This document shows, piece by piece, positions 1 to 11,096 of a stretch of 64,000 bases of DNA. Location: assembly GCF_025118155.1 (NCBI RefSeq), contig NW_026251392.1, forward strand, positions 992,001-1,056,000, written 5' to 3'. The position numbers and the translations under genes were made by a program. The notes under the pieces were generated by a model, which saw only the letters and a list, made by a program, of their open reading frames with translations, was not told the origin of the DNA and made no database searches. Within the stretch, counting starts at the first letter, position 1. Every line of letters starts with the position of its first letter. Origin of the DNA: Cokeromyces recurvatus. Lineage: Eukaryota; Mucoromycota; Mucoromycetes; Mucorales; Mucoraceae.

Positions 1-12
1 TCATCTTATATC

Positions 13-160
13 TTGTAAAAAAAAAACGAACTTTGAGAAAAAAAAACCCGCCTTTTGGATAATTAAAAACAGCCTTTTGAGAAAAAAAAAACCCGTCCTC
101 TAAAAAAATTTACTCCTCCCCCCCCTTTATTTTTTTTTAGAAAAAAAACCGTCCTTTGGC
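13..160. repeat. degenerate tandem repeat of A-tract plus CCCGYCCTTTGG-like unit
   Basis: Four to five imperfect copies of a unit made of 8-10 A followed by a short GC-containing block (variants of CCCGCCTTTTGG, CCCGTCCTCT, CCGTCCTTTGG) follow each other here. No coding potential is seen. The array abuts the LINE-tail insertion that begins near 173, so it may be older target sequence. Confidence 0.5.
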
Positions 161-172
161 ATTAGAATGACT

Positions 173-378
173 GTATTCTGTAATTTGATTTTCTGATAGT
201 TAATTATCATCACTTATACATACACTTCAACATTTTCCCTTTTATCCCAAAAAAAAGGTTTTCTTTTCTTTTTTCCATAACGATCTGACTAGGGCAAAAC
301 AGCAAATAAATGCTATATGCTCATTGGTCGTTTTTTAATTTCTAAATAAAATTTTTCTTTAATCGTATTCTGTAATTT
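173..378 (+). mobile_element. 5'-truncated LINE 3' tail with 14-bp target-site duplication
   Basis: The block 187-364 is a diverged second copy of 27,690-27,864 (shared landmarks: GATTTTCTGATAGTTA, ATTATCATCACTTATACATA, CGATCTGACYAGGGCAAAAC, ending TTTAATCGTA or TTCAATCGTA). At 27.7 kb that sequence overlaps and follows a LINE-type reading frame, so it is a LINE 3' end. Here the copy is bounded by a direct repeat, GTATTCTGTAATTT at 173-186 and again at 365-378. This is what target-primed insertion of a 5'-truncated LINE leaves. No coding sequence remains. Confidence 0.65.
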
Positions 379-379
379 T

Positions 380-984
380 GCACAAAAAAAAAGAAAAAAA
401 AAAGTCATTTGCTCGGTGGAGTGTTACATAAAACTGAGTCAGATAATATTTATGGGTAAAAAAAAAAAAGATGGATTTATTTTATCTATTTGCCTTTGAA
501 AAGAGCTTATAAGACTATTTTTTTTTTTACATAAACAAAGATGAATAATAAAAGATTGCTTATCTTCTTGACTAATTTATCTGTACTGTATCATGATCAT
601 CAAAATATTTATCTTCTTAATATAAAATAAGTTTAATAGAAATAACAGCCATTCTTCTTTTATAAAGTATAAATATCAAGATGCTTTTTTTTTTCTATGT
701 AGATTTTTCTTAGTAAAGATAGTATATGTATATGCTGTAAAATAATAAATAAACTGATTGAAGATGATATTATTTTTAAACAGCGATTTGGTTATTTTTT
801 TTCCACAATTTCATTATATTACATGCAATTTATGAATCATCCTCTACTTTTGGAGATCTTTTTTGATATATAAAAATAGGAAAAAATAACCTTATTTTTT
901 TGGAATTTTTATATATTGTGCATTTTTTTTTTTTTATTCTTTCTTCTTCTACATATTTATAACAAAAAAAAACAAACAAACAAA
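380..984. other. AT-rich intergenic DNA upstream of the Ecl1-like gene
   Basis: Mostly A/T runs. No supported gene or RNA is seen. The last 80 bases are T-rich and then A-rich, typical of the leader ahead of a start codon in this window. Confidence 0.5.
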
Positions 985-1303
985 ATGGATCTTTCTTGGT
1001 GTATCATGTGTGATTGTCGCTGTATTGAAGACAATGTAAGTTTAGTTTATTATAAATATGTGTGTATATTATTCACATTTCTATTAGTTATATTGTTCGG
1101 AATCTTGTCGTATTAAAGACATTAACAATCAAGCATATACCACTACTATTGCTTCATCAGTAAATAATAGTCCAGTCTCTACTCCACCCTCATCGCCTTT
1201 GTTAGACCCTTTCTTGTCTTGTTTTAATCATGAAAAGCGTACTTCTATTACAATAAGCAAATCTATTCGTTCTCTTCAGGGGTCATCCTTTGAACTTTTC
1301 TAA
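985..1303 (+). CDS. Ecl1-family small zinc-binding protein
   Basis: Two exons, 985-1035 and 1088-1303, with a 52-nt GT-AG intron in phase 0, give an 88-residue protein. The N-terminus carries WCIMCDCRC, then LYCSESC directly after the splice, i.e. a C-x2-C-x-C plus C-x3-C cysteine arrangement as in the fungal Ecl1 family (extender of chronological lifespan). The rest is Ser/Thr/Pro-rich and ends in a short SLQGSSFELF tail. Ecl1-type proteins are linked to zinc and stress responses and stationary-phase survival in fission yeast; that role is inferred. The cysteine pattern is interrupted by the intron, so an unspliced reading hides the family. Family call good, function uncertain. Confidence 0.72.
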
Positions 1304-1731
1304 CCTATGCTTATTTTATCTCTGTGTGTATATATATCCCTTCAACTCAACTTAAACAAACAAACGAAAAAAAAAGAAGAAAAACTCAATATACCCCCCT
1401 CTTTTCATACATGTATAAATATAAAAAAAAACGACGACAACGACGACTTATTATATTACAACAAATCATACAAAAACCAAAAAAAAAATGCATTAACTTT
1501 TTCTTTTTGCATTTTCAAAGCCTATATTAATATTTATTTATTTATTTTTTTTTGGATATTTATATACACATGCTTTTTTATATACTTTTCTCCCCTAACA
1601 TCACATCATGATTGCTGCTTATAAACTCTTTTCAAAATTGGCTTTATTCATAGAAAAAAAAAAGATATGTATACTGTTGATGAGTTTCGGTTAAAAAGAG
1701 TAAATGAACATAATAGAAACGGAAGTCTTCG

Positions 1732-1771
<40 letters not shown>

Positions 1772-2538
1772 AAGGAGAGAGAGAAAGAGAAAGAATAATA
1801 TATGAATCTATCTTTTTTGGGATGGTAAGTTGCACTTCATCAATTCTACAGTATGTATCCTCGAATTTGGAAAAAAAAAAATAATAAGGCCATAACTTTA
1901 AGGTTTGAATCTCTTAATTAAAATCTAAATTTCGGTTGTACAGCAGTAATGCTTCGGCTGATTTTTTTTTTTTTTTTTTTGTTATTAGGTAAAACATTAT
2001 ATAGCAGTATGAATATAACTTGAGGCAAAACAGAAAAGGCTTTGTTTTTTTTGGTTTTCTTGAGAGAGAAAAGATAATATGGATATTCTTAGCAGAGAAA
2101 TTTACTTTTTTACTAGTCAATTCTATTAACAAAACAAATACTTTTTTCTTTTCGTAATCTTCATGATCTGTTTGACGATGATAATTATTACAACTTTTAT
2201 TTTTTTTTTTGGTTCCCACTATAGCTGAAAATAATGACTATTGTTAATATGCCTATTCGAATTTTATACATCTAAAATGAATTTTGCTTAGTTCTCAGGA
2301 ACGCATAAATTCTAAACTGTGATACAAGAAGAGAAACACAAAGATAGATCATAACTGTAATCTGATAAATGAGGCTTATTAATAAGAGTAGTAGATAAAA
2401 ATAGCGATTTTCGAGATTACAACTAGAGTTTGTTTTCAACGATTATAGAATTACGCACAAACATGGACTGACTGATATTGCCTTTTTATCTTCTTATCCG
2501 GTTATTATTTAATCCTGCTTCAGCTCTACAGAGTAATG

Positions 2539-2582
<44 letters not shown>

Positions 2583-2664
2583 TGACTATATAACAAACAT
2601 AGTTTACTATCCTTTCTTTTCTTTTTAAGCGATTCTTCATTATATACTTTTTTCAATTGAAAAA

Positions 2665-2705
<41 letters not shown>

Positions 2706-2905
2706 GAAAACAAGGGTTTTGGAGAAAAAAAAATACATGTTTATATAATATATACTATCATAATGAAATTATTGATTAATTTGATCTCTGGGGTATATAT
2801 TAAAGAATAAAAGTAAAGAAAAGGAAAGAACAAGGTGAATTTATCACCCTTTTTTTTTTCCTCTCTTCTTGTTATATATTATTTTTTTATTATTATTTAA
2901 TAACA
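1304..2905. other. intergenic low-complexity region with long poly-A tracts
   Basis: No gene is supported. The stretch holds three very long A tracts (1734-1769, 2539-2579, 2666-2704). The short open frames that run through them are A/T artefacts. The last 60 bases before 2906 are pyrimidine-rich, consistent with a promoter/leader of the next gene. Confidence 0.5.
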
Positions 2906-3568
2906 ATGACAGTGGCAATTTTACCAGCCGATATTATTTCAAATATATTTACATTTTTACCCTTATCTTGTGTTCATCAGCTTTTAGAAGAAGGGAAGAA
3001 ATCATCCTGCTATTTAACGTTTCTTTCTAAACGTGAATTACTTTCTCGAGTAAAACGAGAAAGCTGGACAATTAAATTCTACACGCCATCTGCCTATTTT
3101 GCTATTTTATGTAATCGAGACATAATTCCTTCTACAGCTCCGTTAGCAAGTCTAAACTGCGTAGGCTTCTGCTCTCGATCCGAATATCTACGATTTGAAA
3201 CATTCAATGAAAATTATTTTGAACTTTCATCTAATATCGATGATGGGGAGCTTGAATTTAAATTAGTGAAAATTTATTGCTCACAATGGATCAATTTATT
3301 TACGGAGGATGATAATCGAGGGAAACAAATAAAGTTGGTTTGGCAAGAAGGAGACCAAAGAAAGCAATTAACAGAAGACCTTTCTATTCATTATCGATGT
3401 ATATTAACAACTACTTCTAATGAACTAAATCCATGTATTCACTGTAAAGAGAATAATCGATGCTATAAACATATCTTTACTAATTCCCTCAACAAGCAAA
3501 TAAAAAAAATGAAAATTCAAACCGTACATGTTTCCTTAAATTGGTTAAACCAAGGTTTACTTGTTTGA
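2906..3568 (+). CDS. F-box-like hypothetical protein
   Basis: A single-exon frame of 220 residues. The first 25 residues (ILPADIISNIFTFLPLSCVH) resemble the first helices of an F-box: hydrophobic LP..ii..if.fLP pattern. The remainder has no recognisable repeat such as LRR or WD40, but carries a cysteine/histidine cluster near residues 177-189 (CIHCKENNRCYKH). F-box proteins act as substrate receptors of SCF ubiquitin ligases; that is inferred only from the N-terminus. Base composition matches neighbouring genes. The start is chosen as the first ATG after a pyrimidine-rich leader. Confidence 0.55.
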   Translation: MTVAILPADIISNIFTFLPLSCVHQLLEEGKKSSCYLTFLSKRELLSRVKRESWTIKFYTPSAYFAILCNRDIIPSTAPLASLNCVGFCSRSEYLRFETFNENYFELSSNIDDGELEFKLVKIYCSQWINLFTEDDNRGKQIKLVWQEGDQRKQLTEDLSIHYRCILTTTSNELNPCIHCKENNRCYKHIFTNSLNKQIKKMKIQTVHVSLNWLNQGLLV

Positions 3569-3944
3569 AGGGAATAGTAGTTTATATACGATAAATAGAG
3601 AGAATCTAATAGGCTGATTATCATATATATCTATCTATATATATATATATATAAATATGTATATATATATATATATCCTTTCTTTTTATTTTATTTTATT
3701 TTATCTTATTTATTTATTTAAAGCATCATCTTCTATCATCATGACTCGGTTTATACAAGCTTCCTTATTTGCTATGCTGACAAAAAAAAAACCTTCATAT
3801 AAATATTTTACGCTCCCCCTTAAAAGCTGAAAAAATAAAGTCGAATTTAATAAATTTACCTTTTTTATTTTATATTTTTTTTTGTTTTACAACTGATTCT
3901 TATCTGCGAAAAAAAAAAAAATTAAGACATATATAAATATAAGC
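3569..3944. promoter_or_regulatory. upstream region of malic enzyme with AT microsatellite
   Basis: 376 bases between the F-box-like gene and the malic enzyme start. They contain an interrupted (AT)n microsatellite at about 3625-3676 and A/T-rich leader sequence. No specific regulatory motif is claimed. Confidence 0.35.
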
Positions 3945-6032
3945 ATGTTATTTCCAAAGTCCTCCAATTTTTTATTCTCCAAGTCTATTAATCCAATAGC
4001 ACGTTCACAAAGTTTATTTAGTAGACCTCATTCACTTTATAGACTAAAACTACATACTCAAGTACCTAAAAATACTGCTGCTATTATGCCTACAGTTGAA
4101 GAAACCTTTGTTCCCCCTAAAACTTTCAATAAAGCTAAATTAGTTGACTTTGCTTGTTCCTCATATTATAACAATGGTAAAGTGACATGCAATCATAAAA
4201 AGATTCAAATTAACACGGACCTTTTTTTTTGTTACACAGGTACTGCATTACCATTGCATTTGCGTGAGCAATTGAATATGAGAGGACAAACCCCTTCAAT
4301 TGTTGAAAGCTTTCAAAAGCAAGCAGATAGAGCTTTAAAGACATTACGTTCAAAGCATAGTCCATTAGAAAAATATACTTTTATGGCACAATTACGTAAC
4401 AATAATACACGTTTATTTTATAAGCTCGTTAATGACCATATTGAGGTAAATTATTATTCAAACTCCTTTAAAGAGAGAGTGAGAGTGAGAGTGAGAAAGA
4501 GCTAAAAAAAATTACTATTTATAGGAATTTGCCCCTATTATTTATACACCAACAGTTGGAGAAGCATGTCTTCAATATTCATCTATTTATCCTTTCTTAA
4601 CTCCACCAGGTTTGTTATTCATATTATATTAAAACGAATAGAAATGATTCATTGTTCTATTATTATTATTTTAGGTACACCCGATGGACTTTATCTTACA
4701 CTGAATGATCTTCCTCATATGGATGAAATTCTTCAAGCTTATAAACAACGCACAGGAGAGACACCAGACATTACAGTGATAACAGATGGTTCACGTATTT
4801 TAGGTTTAGGTGATCTTGGTATAAATGGTATGCCTATTAGTATGGGTAAACTTCAACTTTATGTAGCAGGAGCAGGTATTGATCCTCGCAAGACACTCCC
4901 TATCGTTCTTGACTTTGGTACAAATAATGAAAGTAATTTACAAAACGAGTTTTATTTGGGTGTCCGTCAAAAGCGTCCTGAAGATCCTGAATTCTATGCT
5001 GCTGTCGATCAAGTTCTTAAATCCTTAGTACGCAACTTCCCCAATTTACTTGTTCAATTCGAGGACTTCTCTACTGAACATGCCTTTGGACTCCTCAAGA
5101 ATTATCAAAACAAGCTTCTCTGTTTCAATGATGATATTCAAGGTACAGGTGCTGTCATCCTTTCCGGTCTTATCAATGCCTTTAGAAAGGTTGAATCTGA
5201 ATCCAAGGTTCCATTAAATCAACATCGTATTGTCTTTTATGGTGCAGGATCAGCAGCCATTGGTGTTGCTCAGCAGATTCAAGAGTACTTGGAGAGTGAA
5301 TACAACTTGAGTGAGGAAGAGGCAAGAAATATGTTTTACATTTGTGATTCCAAGGGTTTAGTAACAGCTGATCGTGGAGATAAACTTCCGGAACACAAAG
5401 TCTATTATGCAAGACGAGATAACAATGGATTACAATTAAAGAACCTTGAGGATATTGTGGATTACATCAAGCCTACAACCTTGATTGGTCTTTCATCATG
5501 TCCAGGTGCCTTTAATAAGGATGTTCTCAAGCGTATGTCTACCATCAATAAACAACCTATCGTTTTCCCTCTCTCTAATCCAGCTACTAAAGCTGAATGT
5601 ACCTTTGAGGATGCTATGAAGGCCACCAACAACAATGTTATCTTTGCCTCCGGAACTGCATTCCCTGCTTATCTTGTACCCGAAACAAACCAAACACGTT
5701 ATCCAGGTCAAGGTAATAACATGTATATGTTCCCTGGTTTAGGTCTTGGTGCTATCCTCGGACGTCCCGAATCTATTACAAATCGTCTCATCTTACGTGC
5801 CTCTAAGGCTCTTGCTGACTCATTGACGGATGAGGAACGTGCAAAGGGTTTATTATATCCCGAGTTATCTCGTATTCGTGATATCTCCGCTGTTGTAGCT
5901 TCCTCTGTCATTGAACAAGCTGTCAAGGATAAAATTGCTACCTCTGATGATGTCAACTCTCTTCATCCTGATGAATACCTTAATTTTGTAAAGAGCCGTA
6001 TGTGGTCTCCTAACTATGATGATATTGAATAA
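3945..6032 (+). CDS. malic enzyme, probably mitochondrial
   Basis: Four exons (3945-4176, 4240-4445, 4525-4609, 4675-6032) give 626 residues. Malic enzyme decarboxylates malate to pyruvate with NAD(P)H formation. Family signatures in order: YTPTVGEACLQYS, DGLYLTLNDL, ITDGSRILGLGDLG, the metal/substrate region CFNDDIQGTGAV, the Rossmann segment FYGAGSAAIGVA, and PLSNPATKAE. The first 47 residues are Ser/Arg/Lys-rich and almost without acidic residues, like a mitochondrial presequence. An in-frame ATG at 4086 opens just before MPTVEETFVPP and could give a cytosolic form. Intron 1 is 63 nt and free of stops in frame, so retention would insert 21 residues. Intron 2 carries a short GAGAGT repeat. 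Cofactor preference (NAD or NADP) cannot be decided by eye. Confidence 0.93.
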
Positions 6033-6199
6033 ATAAAATATTAATATATATATATATATATGCATATGGAGAGCATGGAGAAGGTTTTGTTTTATTTTAA
6101 TAATATAGCAATATACACCATCCGTCTATTTTTTTTTTTTAAACGTAAAATGTAAAATAATAATAATAATAATAATCTTGCTTGAGTCATTATCGAGAA

Positions 6200-6700
6200 C
6201 ACATAACATGCCAAAAGATAAACTTAGACGAGATACACTTCTATTTTACTGGTGATAGGCTATTTAGAATTATAGATATCTCATGAAGCTGAGTGGGGGC
6301 CACGTTGTATAATTGCTTTTCAATGGGAACTTTTTTTTTTTTTACCCTCGATATAGAAAATGTCTTACAGACATGTGAGGGAAATCGGATCTAGATACTG
6401 CAAGATTCAAATATTGAGGAAAGGAAAAGGAACACGAATGAATATGGGAGTCACCTCTGCTAAGACCCATATCATGATCAGCTTGAGGAAGTTATCCATA
6501 TCATTTTCAAAAGGGAAAAAAAAGGGGGGGCATAGTAATTAATCATTATTATGTCAAATTCACCAAGGAAAATTTTGCCAAGATAAAAAAAAAAAAAAAA
6601 AAAAAGCTCCCTGAAATAGAAGAATATTATCTGATTATTGATAATGCGCCCATACATGTATAGACAAAACCCAATTGAATAGCATGACTACAAAATAAAA
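6200..6700 (+). pseudogene. degenerate Tc1/mariner-type transposase relic
   Basis: Broken frames on the plus strand. The clearest piece, 6614-6661, reads LPEIEEYYLIIDNAPIHV, which contains the DDE-family (I/V)DNAPIH motif with the second catalytic Asp, and is followed at once by a stop. A second piece just upstream (6532-6585) reads IVINHYYVKFTKENFAKIK, similar in spacing to the segment before that motif in fungal Tc1-like transposases. It lies in a different frame across a 22-A run. No inverted repeats were found, and no restored protein is proposed. The open frame 6360-6542 probably belongs to the same relic. Confidence 0.5.
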
Positions 6701-7407
6701 ATAAAAAAATAAAAATACATTTACTCATGACTTTATTCTTTTTTAAAAACAGTATGAAAAGAGGATTTATACATGAAGAAAAGATATACTATTTCCCTCA
6801 AATAATTGTAGATACTAACAATCAAAATTGCCCAATTATCTCTTGAAGAATTTACACGTTATTCCATTAAACGTTTCAATAGCTGTCTTGAAGGTTTATC
6901 CTACTTAGTAAACAATTGTTATATACGACATGCTATTATTTTTTATTTTATTTTATTTTTTTAATTTCCTGTATTGTGTAGCACTCTTTTTTTTTCATGT
7001 AAGTGATACACTTTGATTTTTTTTTTTTCCCTTGCAACATTATTTTAGTAAAAGGTATACACACATGTATTTTTACCCGAACTGGATAAGTATCTATATT
7101 TTATAGATAATAATTATTAGTAGAATAAGGATATAATAAGAAAAAATTAAATAAATAAATATGCTATAAACGATGAGAGGGAATAAAGACAAAAATAACA
7201 GTTGTAATTAAAGAAGAAAAAAGTATAAGGATTAAACAAATCCATCCTCTTTTACGATGTAATCTTTTCACGGTAATATCTTGAATTTCTGAATAAATCA
7301 TAAACTGAATTTCACTATAACAAAATAAAATAAATGCATATATTAAAAGGGAGAAAGAAAAAAGAAAAAAAAAAGGAGGAATATGTATAAATATGTATTT
7401 ATATAGA
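6701..7407. other. intergenic, nothing recognised
   Basis: A/T-rich, with T runs and TATTTTATTTTA-type repeats. No open frame or RNA gene is supported. It lies downstream of the convergent Rax1-like gene and so may hold its 3' UTR. Confidence 0.45.
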
Positions 7408-8667
7408 TTACTTTATACTAAATATGCCAAACCACCAAGAAAAATCCGTTAGACTAGTAATCAATAATGACCAGCCTATAAAGAAAGGCAGTGAAGCAAT
7501 CCAACGTAAATAAATAGTACCTGTATCTAAAAATATCGATGATAACTCCAGGGAAAAACCTAATATTAATATAATCATTCCAAGTCCTAAAAACAAACGA
7601 GAAGTACCGATAGAGATGTTTTTATGAAGGACATCATCTACAAATAGTGGATAATAAAAGACATTTAAAATTTCAAAGACATGGGATCGAGCTGAATCAT
7701 ATACGATTGGCTCAGGTCTTTTATTGTTTTCAACTAATTCTTCTAGTGCTCGACGATGGTCATCTGGTAAATGGATTGTCTGTGCTGCATCATTTAATGG
7801 TGAACAATAGGTGCGATAGATACGAGTTGCATTTTGAATAAGATCATGTCGATTTAACGATGCATCACCTCGAGAGGCATAATATTCAACTTGACTGTTA
7901 TATGAACGTGGTGTTAAAGGCAGAGGAGGTAAAGCTGTTAAGAGATCCTCTGTATCGGATGTTTCTAAATAAGCCATAGAAGACGATATAATACCAGAAG
8001 GGCTTGTTGGTAAGCTATTATTCTGATAGTATGGTTCCTTTTCTGCTGCAGATTCTAAAAACCTTGAAAGTCGTTGTCTATTCTGACGATCTATACTTTG
8101 AAGATATGCTCTCCAAAGCTTATCATGCGTCTCTAATTCCATTAAAAAATTTAGATTTTGATGCACATTACGCCGCCGTAAAAAAGTTGCAAAATTGGAT
8201 TGTGTAAGAGGGCTATAAGTATGAAGTCGCATCATTTGATCCAACGTCGGTAGTCCATTCACTCGTAAATTATAATCTTTTATTTCTTGCCAAGCTTCCA
8301 TAGGTGCCTCAGCGAAGGGGTCCTGAAAGCCATAAGTTTTGTGTTTTGGATTTCGATAAGCAGGGGATCGACTGGGTTGCTGAATCATTGCTGTGCCTGA
8401 AAGATATGGATTGTTACTGCTGAATTGAGATTCAGTCGAGCCATTTAGATTGTCTAATGGGATAGCTGAACCTTGAACTTGTTTTTCCTTTTCTCGTAAT
8501 ACTTGACAATTAAGATCATTCTCTAACGCTGTTTGTAATCCATAAGCTTGGAGTCTACTGTTTGCTTGTCGAATACTCCATTGTCTTTCAAATGGTAATG
8601 TAATTTCGCTGGAAGCATTATAGCATTGATTAGTTGTGTAATTAGAAGAAGGTTGAATTTCTTTCAT
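7408..8667 (-). CDS. RGS-domain membrane protein, Rax1-like
   Basis: A single-exon frame of 419 residues. Residues 1-135 are polar and probably disordered. From about 140 (LPTLDQMMRLHTYSPL) an RGS-like helical domain runs to about 345, with the core FATFLRRRNVHQNLNFLMEL and a long polar insert at about 205-265. The C-terminus (about 357-377 and 383-405, then a Trp/Phe-rich end) holds two or three membrane segments. RGS followed by C-terminal membrane helices is the architecture of fungal Rax1, a cortical protein of bud-site selection and polarity. RGS domains normally bind G-alpha subunits. The long insert could mean the G-alpha contact is altered. No intron was needed. Confidence 0.68.
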   Translation of the reverse strand: MKEIQPSSNYTTNQCYNASSEITLPFERQWSIRQANSRLQAYGLQTALENDLNCQVLREKEKQVQGSAIPLDNLNGSTESQFSSNNPYLSGTAMIQQPSRSPAYRNPKHKTYGFQDPFAEAPMEAWQEIKDYNLRVNGLPTLDQMMRLHTYSPLTQSNFATFLRRRNVHQNLNFLMELETHDKLWRAYLQSIDRQNRQRLSRFLESAAEKEPYYQNNSLPTSPSGIISSSMAYLETSDTEDLLTALPPLPLTPRSYNSQVEYYASRGDASLNRHDLIQNATRIYRTYCSPLNDAAQTIHLPDDHRRALEELVENNKRPEPIVYDSARSHVFEILNVFYYPLFVDDVLHKNISIGTSRLFLGLGMIILILGFSLELSSIFLDTGTIYLRWIASLPFFIGWSLLITSLTDFSWWFGIFSIK

Positions 8668-10157
8668 TGAGGTTAAAATTACAAAAAAATAAAAGAAAAA
8701 AAAGAGAGAAAAAGGAACATCCTATACTTTTTTTTTGTGTTCAAAAGACAACATTATTAAAGATATAATACAACTGTGTGTAACAAGTAAGAATTTATTT
8801 TTCTAAAGACAGTTAAAGGGTTATTATTAGCCTTTTTTTTTTATCTATGCTCCTAATTTGACTCCTTTTATTTTATTGTCGATACTATTGTATATATTAT
8901 GTAGTTATATAACCAAATGTTGGTTGTATGATTAATAATATTTCTCCTAAAAAAAAAACGAAAGAAAGAAAGAAAGTAAAAGAAGAGTGAGAGAAAATAT
9001 TTATTTAATTTTAATACCAGGTTGTTGAGGAGAAATATAAGCATATTATAACTAGCTTGTATGACACTAGAATCATTATTGTTAGATGTACTTAAGAATA
9101 TGATAGTTTTTAAATTAATTATAAAGCATTGAGGTAAGCAAATTCAAATATTTCTCTATGATTTCAACCTTTTTTTTTTCTCTAGTATTATGATTGTGTT
9201 AAAGTAGTATTAAAACTATAATGATTATAACAAGAAAGAAAGACATAAAATAAAGCAATAATTGTTTAGGAGTATTTATATATTTTTTTTCTTAGTTTGT
9301 AAATTGCATTAATTAATTTATTATATAGACAGAAAATCAGTTATTTATTGTCATATGATTTAGCATATAAAAAATGACAGAAAAAAATAATTCTTCAAAA
9401 TCAAAGCAGTAAGTATCAAAATTAAAAGGACCGTTGATTATATGATGATTATCTATAAAATTCGTATCAATTGTCTAAATACTATTCAATATAGTATTGA
9501 CATTGTTTACAGATATAATTTTACTTGAAATAATACTATTGTCAAAGAAATGGTATATACTCTATTATTAACATCATCTATTAATGAGAGCTCTGTATCT
9601 CTACAATAATTGTTTTTTATGTTACCAACAAGTACAAAAACTTGAAAGTAACATAGAGTTCTTTGTATTAAATATATTAATTTCAAGAAAGAAATCAACT
9701 ATTCATATAATTACTATTAACTTTATATAAAATGGACCGCTACTAACAATTATAAATTACTCAATATTTATTTTTCTTTAAGTAGTAAAACGTTATTTTA
9801 AATCTTATGTAATGGCTACTATTGCTTAAAATATTATCATATAGCTTATTTAATTGTGAATTAGCGATATAAAAATAAACATTTTTTTTTTTTTGTAAAA
9901 AAAAATATATTTATTTAAATTATAAAGAATCATAAAATTTCAAAAGGATTTACAAATTCCAACTGGAATTCTAGTCAAAAGTTCCGATATAATTTTTTGA
10001 AACTCAAAATCGCCACTTTAATTTTTACCAATTTTAGAAAGTAGATGACAAATAAGGCAAGAAGAGAGCTCCCGACCTTCCTAATTAAGTAGGTGGGGTG
10101 TCTGTAGGGTGCTAAAGGTATATGGGCGACTTTCTGGTCTCATTTTCAACAGCAAAT
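8668..10157. other. 1.5-kb intergenic region
   Basis: A/T-rich. A short AAAG microsatellite lies at about 8962-8977. No coding sequence or mobile element end could be supported, although several short A/T frames exist. The last 120 bases before the tRNA are more GC-rich. Confidence 0.45.
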
Positions 10158-10230
10158 GGGGATGTAGCTCAAATGGTAGAGCGCTCGCTTAGCATGCGAG
10201 AGGCACTGGGATCGACGCCCAGCTTCTCCA
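10158..10230 (+). tRNA. tRNA-Ala(AGC): tRNA-Ala, anticodon AGC
   Basis: A 73-nt cloverleaf is visible: acceptor GGGGATG against CTTCTCC with discriminator A, a D-arm starting TAGCTC, anticodon stem CTCGC/GCGAG around loop TTAGCAT (AGC at 10,191-10,193) and a T-stem CTGGG/CCCAG. There is no intron and no encoded CCA, as expected for a nuclear eukaryotic tRNA. A run of six T at 10,241-10,246 is a suitable RNA polymerase III terminator. One U-U mismatch and one G-U pair occur in the acceptor stem. Confidence 0.93.
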
Positions 10231-11096
10231 ATATAACTTCTTTTTTATTTTTTTCTATAAAATAAGAAGAATTTTAGTATCTTATTTATTAATCCTTTTG
10301 TTTTTTTTTTTTTTTTTTTTTTTTGCAAATGTTGCTTGTGATGTTATCATATGTTGGTTCTAAAGTATTTATAATATTTATATATTTAAACTTATTAATC
10401 TGTAGACAGAAAGAAAAAAAAAGATGTCCATTATTTTTATTGAAATAAATTATTCAAATTATTTCCAAGCTGTACAATTGTAGAATTCGGTATAACTTCG
10501 AAATAGTACAACAATACCATTAATCGTTGTAATTGTAATAATTACAATGTTGTTATTTATTTATTAGGAATATTATTGTTGTACTACCATAACTGTTACC
10601 ATTAGTAGAATTATAGAATTTTATATATAGTTGATATTTCTTGATCTAAATAATACATGTAAAATTTGCAAAAATGATTATAATGAATACCATTATATTT
10701 TTCTAATCATTATAGAAAAGCAAATGCATAAATTTATACTTGAGCACTATACAATTTTTTTTTTTGATATCATTTTCAACATCATTAAAAAAAAAAAAGG
10801 AATTCTGCCTGTTATTCTCAAAGAGTCAAACAAGTAAAGATAATGTATTAAATATGATCGATGTTTTGCAATACTAAACGTGTTCAATATAGTATAGTTT
10901 TGTTTATATATATATGTAAGATACCTAGTATATTAGATAAAATATATAATAATAGTCTTTATAAATAAAAGTGAATATGTAAAAAACAAAACAAAAAAAA
11001 AAACAAAAAAAAAACAAAAAACAAAATGAGGGTATAAATACAAAAACACAAATAAACTTGTTACTATATTCACAAAAAAAAAAAAAAAGGCGTATA
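10231..11096. other. intergenic region with nested inverted repeat
   Basis: A/T-rich. A 12-bp perfect inverted repeat, AGTACAACAATA at 10,505-10,516 and its complement at 10,574-10,585, encloses a near-palindrome at 10,532-10,548. A long T tract follows the tRNA (about 10,303-10,324). No gene is supported. Confidence 0.4.

Noticed and set aside
1307..1624. Frames in the 3' region of the Ecl1-like gene
   Set aside because: Low-complexity A/T sequence directly after the Ecl1-like stop codon; most likely 3' UTR.
5182..5956. Minus-strand frames inside malic enzyme
   Set aside because: Antisense shadows of a strongly conserved coding exon.
10060..10157. GC-richer stretch just upstream of tRNA-Ala with a possible CCCGACCT/AGGTGGGG hairpin
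   Set aside because: No known RNA family or second tRNA fold; pairing is short and has a bulge.
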